This document shows positions 59,833 to 64,000 of a stretch of DNA of 64,000 bases, one piece after another. Positions within the stretch are counted from its first letter, which is position 1. Each line of letters starts with the position of its first letter. The position numbers and the translations under genes were made by a program. The notes under the pieces were generated by a model that worked only from the letters and a program-made list of their open reading frames with translations, was not told the DNA's origin and did no database searches. Source of the DNA: CAZKBP01 sp964551015 (lineage in GTDB: Bacteria > Bacteroidota > Bacteroidia > Cytophagales > Microscillaceae); the NCBI GenBank assembly GCA_964551015.1, contig CAZKBP010000004.1:1-64000 (forward strand), written 5' to 3'.

Positions 59833-60315
59833 TTAGCGTTTAAAATCTTTTTTACCGCCAGTTTTCTCCATCAGTTGGGCTTCTCGGATCGTAATGTCAT
59901 GGGAAAGTGCTTTGCACATATCATAGATGGTGAGAGCCGCTACGGTTGCTCCGGTGAGGGCTTCCATCTCTACGCCGGTTTTGGCCTGCACACTGACAAA
60001 ACAATCAATTTGTGCCTCTTGTTGCTGGTTCAATTGAATTTTGATTTTACAATCTTCTAAGCCAATGGGATGGCAGAAAGGAATTAGCTCGCTGGTTTTC
60101 TTGGCTCCCATGGTGCCCGCGATGATAGCGGTCTGAAATACAGCTCCTTTCTTGGTATAGATTTCCTCTCCGTCCAGCAAGGCAGTAATTTCTGAGCCAA
60201 GATGAACCAAACATCGGGCGTGTGCATAGCGTTGGCTCACAGATTTAGCCCCCACGTCTACCATGGTGGGTTGATTGTGTTCATCTACGTGGCTTAGTTT
60301 TTTATCTTTCTCCAT
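59833..60315 (-). CDS. moaC: Cyclic pyranopterin monophosphate synthase
   Basis: Second step of molybdenum cofactor synthesis. From the ATG at 60315 it has 160 residues, the normal MoaC length. Motifs include PTMVDVGAKSVSQRYAHA at the start, KGAVFQTAIIAGTMGAKKT, PFCHPIGLEDCKI and GVEMEALTGATVAALTIYDM. A longer in-frame reading to 60510 would overlap the divergent gene and add residues unlike the family, so it is rejected. No other Moa genes are in the window. Confidence 0.97.
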   Translation of the reverse strand: MEKDKKLSHVDEHNQPTMVDVGAKSVSQRYAHARCLVHLGSEITALLDGEEIYTKKGAVFQTAIIAGTMGAKKTSELIPFCHPIGLEDCKIKIQLNQQQEAQIDCFVSVQAKTGVEMEALTGATVAALTIYDMCKALSHDITIREAQLMEKTGGKKDFKR

Positions 60316-60329
60316 GTATTTTTTTCGTC

Positions 60330-60337
60330 TATTTTTG
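60330..60337 (+). promoter_or_regulatory. Candidate -7 promoter element for the GT39-like pair
   Basis: TATTTTTG, exact TAnnTTTG match, 29 bp before the ATG at 60367 in the narrow gap divergent from moaC. A TTTC at 60307-60310, 19 bp upstream, could be an imperfect -33 box. Confidence 0.5.
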
Positions 60338-60366
60338 AGGCCAAGCGATTTCTCAAAGATAGAATA

Positions 60367-62154
60367 ATGCACAGAAAAAAAATCTTTATCGAGGTAATAT
60401 CTCTGAGCTTTCTCCTTGGAATCAGCATCTTCGTGGGGATCATGGCTTATCTGCTGTGGCAAGTATCTTATGCAACGAGCTTGACTTGGATAGAAGCACA
60501 ATTCCCTCAACTGTACCGCCTAGAGTACTTCGCGCAAAAACATTTGACACGGCCTAGATACGAGCTGGCTCGATGGCTGATTTGGCTGATCAGTGGCTGG
60601 TTAGTCATCATGTGGTTGCTTATCTTTTACCATAGTAGCTATTACTCAGCTAAACTTTTGCGATTGGTCAAAGCCGAGCAGCAGTATCTTAGGCAAGCTT
60701 GGCGGTTACTTCACCCAAAGTCTAGAAAAGAGCGCAGATGGCTGATGTATCTATGGGGAGTGATCTTGGTGCATCGCTTGTATTTTTTTAATCACTACGC
60801 TTGGCACATTGATGAGATTACCTCGTATGTCTTTTTTGTCCGGCAGGGCTTCTGGGTTACGGCTTGGTATTATCCGGTGCCCAATAATCATTTTTTGGCT
60901 AATTTATTAGCGTGGAGTCTCGATCTTTTAAGTCACAATCCCGTGTGGGTGATGCGTGTGCCACCTTTATTGGTGAATTTCCTGACGCTTCTTGTGTTGT
61001 TTGCAGGGAGTCGGTATTTCTTTGGCTTTCGGGTGGCTTGTTTAGCTACTTTATTGAATGGACTTTTATTGCCTTCCAGTATTTTTGCTTTTTATGGAAG
61101 GGGTTATATGTTGATGAGTCTTTGGGCTTTATGGGCGAGTTTTTCGCTCTTTCAATTCATGAGGGATCAGCGAAAGATTCATCTTTTTCATTTTAGTGTG
61201 GCTAGTATTTTAGGAGCTTATACGGTTCCGGTCTTTTTATTCCCCTTTCTGGGAATGTGTCTCTGGGTTGGGGCGGAGCTTTGGTCAGTTGGTCAAAAGA
61301 AATCTCTTTTCTCAGTAATCTTATCCATCGGGGTGGTAGGAGTGGGGGTGGCTTTGCTCTATTCCCCTATTTTTTGTTTGGGTGGGATGGAAGCGCTGAC
61401 GAATGATCCCTATGTCATGCCCAAACGCTGGGTGGATTACTGGTCGCAATTTCCGGTGGCTGTGGCCGAGTCTATGGAGTGGATTTTGGGCTTGCCCAAG
61501 CGAGGCTACTGGGCTTTATTGCTCGGGATATTTCCAATGATCAAAATTCTATCTTCCTCTCAATCAAATTGGTATCTAGCAAGCGCGTGGATCAGGCTCT
61601 TGGTCTGGGGCCTAGTGGCGGCTTTGCTGCTGGTATTGTGGACAAGAACCTTTCCGCCGTATCGAGTCTGGACTTATTACACTTTTTGGTGGGGAATCGG
61701 CTTGGCTATTTTGATCCGCTGGACGATGGAGCGTCTTGATTGGGATATTTTTAAAAAAGAACGGAAGTTACTATTTGTACTGTTTTTAGTAAGTTTAGCT
61801 TCCATAGCGCAATATGCTTATTACCAACAAACGACTGCTCACCAAGAAGCTATTGCTCGTCAAAAAACCAAAGAAATAGCCGATGAGATTTATAATCATC
61901 AACCCAAGAATATTTACATGGTTCCTTCAGAAATTTACCTGGAAGAAGCCATCCGCTGGAAATATCTTCAGGCAGAAAAACCCGTCTGCAATTTTTATAC
62001 TGAAGCTTCACCCCAGCCTCCCGAAACCTATGATTATCTTATCTTATGGAAAAAAGAAGACTGGCCTGCCGGGCAAAAGCCTGCTCAATATGAGCAGATT
62101 CATATCCTAAATGGGACTTTAATCTACCAAAATCATCACTTGAATCGTGAATAA
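60367..62154 (+). CDS. GT39/ArnT-like membrane glycosyltransferase
   Basis: A 595-residue polytopic protein (about twelve helices). After two N-terminal helices, the first loop resembles a PMT/ArnT-type catalytic loop with an acidic pair (HYAWHIDEITSYVFFVRQGF). It is followed by the Pro/Asn-rich WYYPVPNNHFLANLLAW and VWVMRVPPLLVNFLTLL. The C-terminal 120 residues are soluble (IPQYAYYQQTT-like helix onward, IYMVPSEIYLEEAIRWKYL). Such enzymes transfer sugars from polyprenyl-phosphate donors; the acceptor is unknown. It overlaps the next membrane gene by 8 bp. Confidence 0.75.
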   Translation: MHRKKIFIEVISLSFLLGISIFVGIMAYLLWQVSYATSLTWIEAQFPQLYRLEYFAQKHLTRPRYELARWLIWLISGWLVIMWLLIFYHSSYYSAKLLRLVKAEQQYLRQAWRLLHPKSRKERRWLMYLWGVILVHRLYFFNHYAWHIDEITSYVFFVRQGFWVTAWYYPVPNNHFLANLLAWSLDLLSHNPVWVMRVPPLLVNFLTLLVLFAGSRYFFGFRVACLATLLNGLLLPSSIFAFYGRGYMLMSLWALWASFSLFQFMRDQRKIHLFHFSVASILGAYTVPVFLFPFLGMCLWVGAELWSVGQKKSLFSVILSIGVVGVGVALLYSPIFCLGGMEALTNDPYVMPKRWVDYWSQFPVAVAESMEWILGLPKRGYWALLLGIFPMIKILSSSQSNWYLASAWIRLLVWGLVAALLLVLWTRTFPPYRVWTYYTFWWGIGLAILIRWTMERLDWDIFKKERKLLFVLFLVSLASIAQYAYYQQTTAHQEAIARQKTKEIADEIYNHQPKNIYMVPSEIYLEEAIRWKYLQAEKPVCNFYTEASPQPPETYDYLILWKKEDWPAGQKPAQYEQIHILNGTLIYQNHHLNRE

Positions 62155-63298
62155 ACGCTTCGCCATTTTCTACTACAGTCTGCCCTGGGTGGTAATAATC
62201 TTACAGCAATACGCTTGCTGGTGTCAGATTGGCCTGACCTATGACTCCCACGATTATCTGCAAGCTGCCCGAGATCTCGCCCAGGTAAAAATCCCACACA
62301 ATGCCAACGGACAATTGTATATAGAAAGACCTCCCTTGTATCCACTCCTGTTGTCTTGGGGAGGAAGAGATCAAACGGTTTATGCCAGTTATCTGAATGC
62401 GCTTAGCTTATTATTAAGCTTGGAAATACTGCTTTTCTTGGCTAGCAAATTGATCACCAGCCAAACGCCAAAAGTGCTATATGCTTTGAGCTTGGTCATG
62501 AGCACTCCTTTACTGATGGTTTCCGTTTTTGTGTGGTCGGAGGCATTTTTCCTGCTGTTGATGGCAGGGCATTTTTGGGCTTTCTATTACTTTTTGGAGA
62601 AACACAAGTGGAAATATCTTGGCCTGATGATCATTATGGCCTTTCTTTTTTGCTTACAGAGAAACCCGGGGATTTTTTTTGTATTGGGAATGGCTTTGAG
62701 TCTGCGGTGGGTGGTGAGCGCTTCTTGGATACAAACGCTCACGTACGCAATCTGCTCAGGAAGTGGCTGGCTGGTTTGGAGTGTGTATGCTTACTCCCAA
62801 AAAGGCTTTGATTACAACCCGGCTTGGACTTCTGTGGGCCAAGACTTAGCAGGGAATTTCTACAAGCACACCGAGGCCGTGAGCGCGTGGTTTCTGCCTT
62901 TGGCGGTTCCTTGGGGATTACGACTTTCCTTATTTTTGCTTATCTTAATTTTAATGGGATTTATTTTTTGGAAAAAACAAGCAGATATCCTGATGTGGAA
63001 GCGAAAATTTATCTCGAGCCTTGCTCTTATTATTTTTTTATATTGGGGAATTCTAATTTTCATGGAAGCGGCTTACTACTCGGACATTAGCCGCTTCGAG
63101 GCCGTGATTTATCCTTTTTTCTTTTTATTGCTGGTAAAAACATTAGATACCATGTGGATAAAAATAACAAAGCCGAGCCATAAACGATTATTAATTATAC
63201 TTCTGAGTGTTTATTTACTGTATCCAGTAGTGCGTACCCTCAAAAATGCGCAACAATGGCATCAGCGTAATTGTCTCGATGCAGAAAAGGACAGTTGA
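62147..63298 (+). CDS. Second GT39-like membrane protein
   Basis: A 383-residue protein with about nine helices, starting with GTG. The first loop has the pattern LTYDSHDYLQAARDLAQ with an Asp, then IERPPLYPLLLSW, typical of the GT-C superfamily of dolichyl/polyprenyl-phosphate glycosyltransferases. It has no large soluble C-terminal domain. Overlap with the preceding gene (8 bp) suggests translational coupling and a joint function in envelope glycan assembly. Specificity unknown. Confidence 0.75.
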   Translation: MNKRFAIFYYSLPWVVIILQQYACWCQIGLTYDSHDYLQAARDLAQVKIPHNANGQLYIERPPLYPLLLSWGGRDQTVYASYLNALSLLLSLEILLFLASKLITSQTPKVLYALSLVMSTPLLMVSVFVWSEAFFLLLMAGHFWAFYYFLEKHKWKYLGLMIIMAFLFCLQRNPGIFFVLGMALSLRWVVSASWIQTLTYAICSGSGWLVWSVYAYSQKGFDYNPAWTSVGQDLAGNFYKHTEAVSAWFLPLAVPWGLRLSLFLLILILMGFIFWKKQADILMWKRKFISSLALIIFLYWGILIFMEAAYYSDISRFEAVIYPFFFLLLVKTLDTMWIKITKPSHKRLLIILLSVYLLYPVVRTLKNAQQWHQRNCLDAEKDS

Positions 63299-63329
63299 AT
63301 GGTTTAAATCAAAATTAGCATAAAGCTAA

Positions 63330-64000
63330 ATGCAAAAAGAATATCAGTTCATCGAGTGTGAAGGGGTCACCGTGGCTGCTTCTTTAGAAGCCCGTGATCA
63401 AGGAGAACACCCCGCCTATTATCCTGGTAATATTCTTTTTTATATTAAACAGGGGCAAATGCATATTAGATCCGACCAAAAACTGTTCAGCTTTGATACA
63501 AACAACTTTTTTTTTGTAAAAAAATACACCAAAGGCTCCTACTTCAAAACTTGGAACGAACAAGAAGGATTTGCTCAAGTGTATGGCTTTTTGTTAGAAG
63601 ATCACCTGATCAGAACCGCCCTGACGGATTTAGGTTACGCACCGCTGGCCGTGCCAAAACGCCAACTCTCCCTGAATGTACTGAAGCTAAAAGAAAACAG
63701 AATTCTCCAGGGTTTTTTTGACAGTATCATCGGTTATCTGGAAGCAGCGGAGGGCTTGGACCGGCAATTGATTAGCCTGAAAACCAAAGAGGCACTTTTG
63801 GGCATTCTCAAGTATCATCCTGAATACGCTTCTTACTTTTTTCAATTCTCTCAGCCCGAAGTCGCCGACTTGGTCGAGTTTATGCATCACAATTATACTT
63901 ACAATATTCCTCTGGAGAGGCTGGCGCAAATGTCAGGTAGGAGCCTCTCCAAATTTAATCGAGATTTCCGGGCGGCTTTCCAAGATACACCTCACCAATG
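63330..64000 (+). CDS. AraC family transcriptional regulator (partial, cut by window end)
   Basis: The frame from the ATG at 63330 is open for 223 codons and continues past the window. Residues 1-170 are a cupin-like sensory domain (YPGNILFYIKQGQMHIRSDQ, NNFFFVKKYTKGSYFKTW), resembling ExsA-type AraC regulators. From about 178 the AraC DNA-binding part begins (DLVEFMHHNYTYNIPLERLA, then QMSGRSLSKFNRDFRAAF), the first helix-turn-helix. The second HTH would lie beyond the edge. It lies 31 bp after the GT39-like pair on the same strand. Confidence 0.88.
   Translation, partial: MQKEYQFIECEGVTVAASLEARDQGEHPAYYPGNILFYIKQGQMHIRSDQKLFSFDTNNFFFVKKYTKGSYFKTWNEQEGFAQVYGFLLEDHLIRTALTDLGYAPLAVPKRQLSLNVLKLKENRILQGFFDSIIGYLEAAEGLDRQLISLKTKEALLGILKYHPEYASYFFQFSQPEVADLVEFMHHNYTYNIPLERLAQMSGRSLSKFNRDFRAAFQDTPHQ

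Noticed and set aside
60316..60510. N-terminal extension of moaC
   Set aside because: It overlaps the divergent GT39-like gene and its promoter and adds residues foreign to MoaC; the ATG at 60315 gives the normal length.
1..64000. CRISPR array, prophage or insertion sequence
   Set aside because: No regularly spaced direct repeats, no transposase, integrase or phage structural genes, and no terminal inverted repeats were seen.

Overview
The window looks like a chromosomal segment of a gliding member of the Bacteroidota, probably from the Cytophagales or a nearby lineage. The evidence is the gliding genes gldB, gldE and gldD, the conserved order mutY-ssb-gldE-gldD, bacteroidal -7 promoter motifs (TAnnTTTG), a BtuB/BtuG-type vitamin B12 uptake operon, DUF5074, DUF4384 and CWC proteins, and a bifunctional HisB. 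Genes are dense on both strands. I saw no tRNA, rRNA, CRISPR array, insertion sequence or prophage.

Layout. 0-5 kb: a sulfotransferase, an MscS channel, a membrane pyrophosphatase (hppA) and a soluble pyrophosphatase (ppa). 5-7 kb: pyrH-frr. 7-17 kb: mazG, gldB, RNase G, a 29-residue basic ribosome-associated-type protein, a TPR protein, HU, then mutY, ssb, gldE, a DUF695-RraB fusion and gldD. 17-28 kb: housekeeping and envelope enzymes (quinone oxidoreductase, double FKBP isomerase, LRR protein, SDR, M61 peptidase, patatin, lysozyme-like protein, papain-like protease, bile-acid/sodium symporter family). 28-35 kb: a cobalamin region with two degenerate enzymes, cbiA, a CWC protein, a BtuG-like lipoprotein, a BtuB-like receptor, a B12 riboswitch and its promoter. 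35-47 kb: a three-domain ferredoxin/adenylate cyclase/heme peroxidase, a LOG protein, a lysoplasmalogenase, a SpoIIE phosphatase, hisB-hisH-hisA and recQ. 47-56 kb: a SiaABC-like partner-switching cluster with two SpoIIE phosphatases, one SiaB-like kinase and two SiaC-like proteins, then a small lipoprotein/DUF4384 cluster. 56-64 kb: pncB, moaC, two GT39-like membrane proteins and an AraC regulator cut by the window end.

The most unusual items are four. The first is the single protein joining a 2Fe-2S ferredoxin, a class III adenylate cyclase and an ascorbate-peroxidase-like heme peroxidase, each with its key residues. The second is the A-B-C-A'-C' Sia-like switch without an adjacent diguanylate cyclase. 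The third is the pair of co-directional pseudoenzymes beside cbiA: a CobD/HisC-like protein without the PLP lysine and an AAA_28-like protein without an intact P-loop. The fourth is an apparently exported DUF695-RraB protein between gldE and gldD.

Functional assignments rest on motif recognition by eye and remembered family features. No database search was run.
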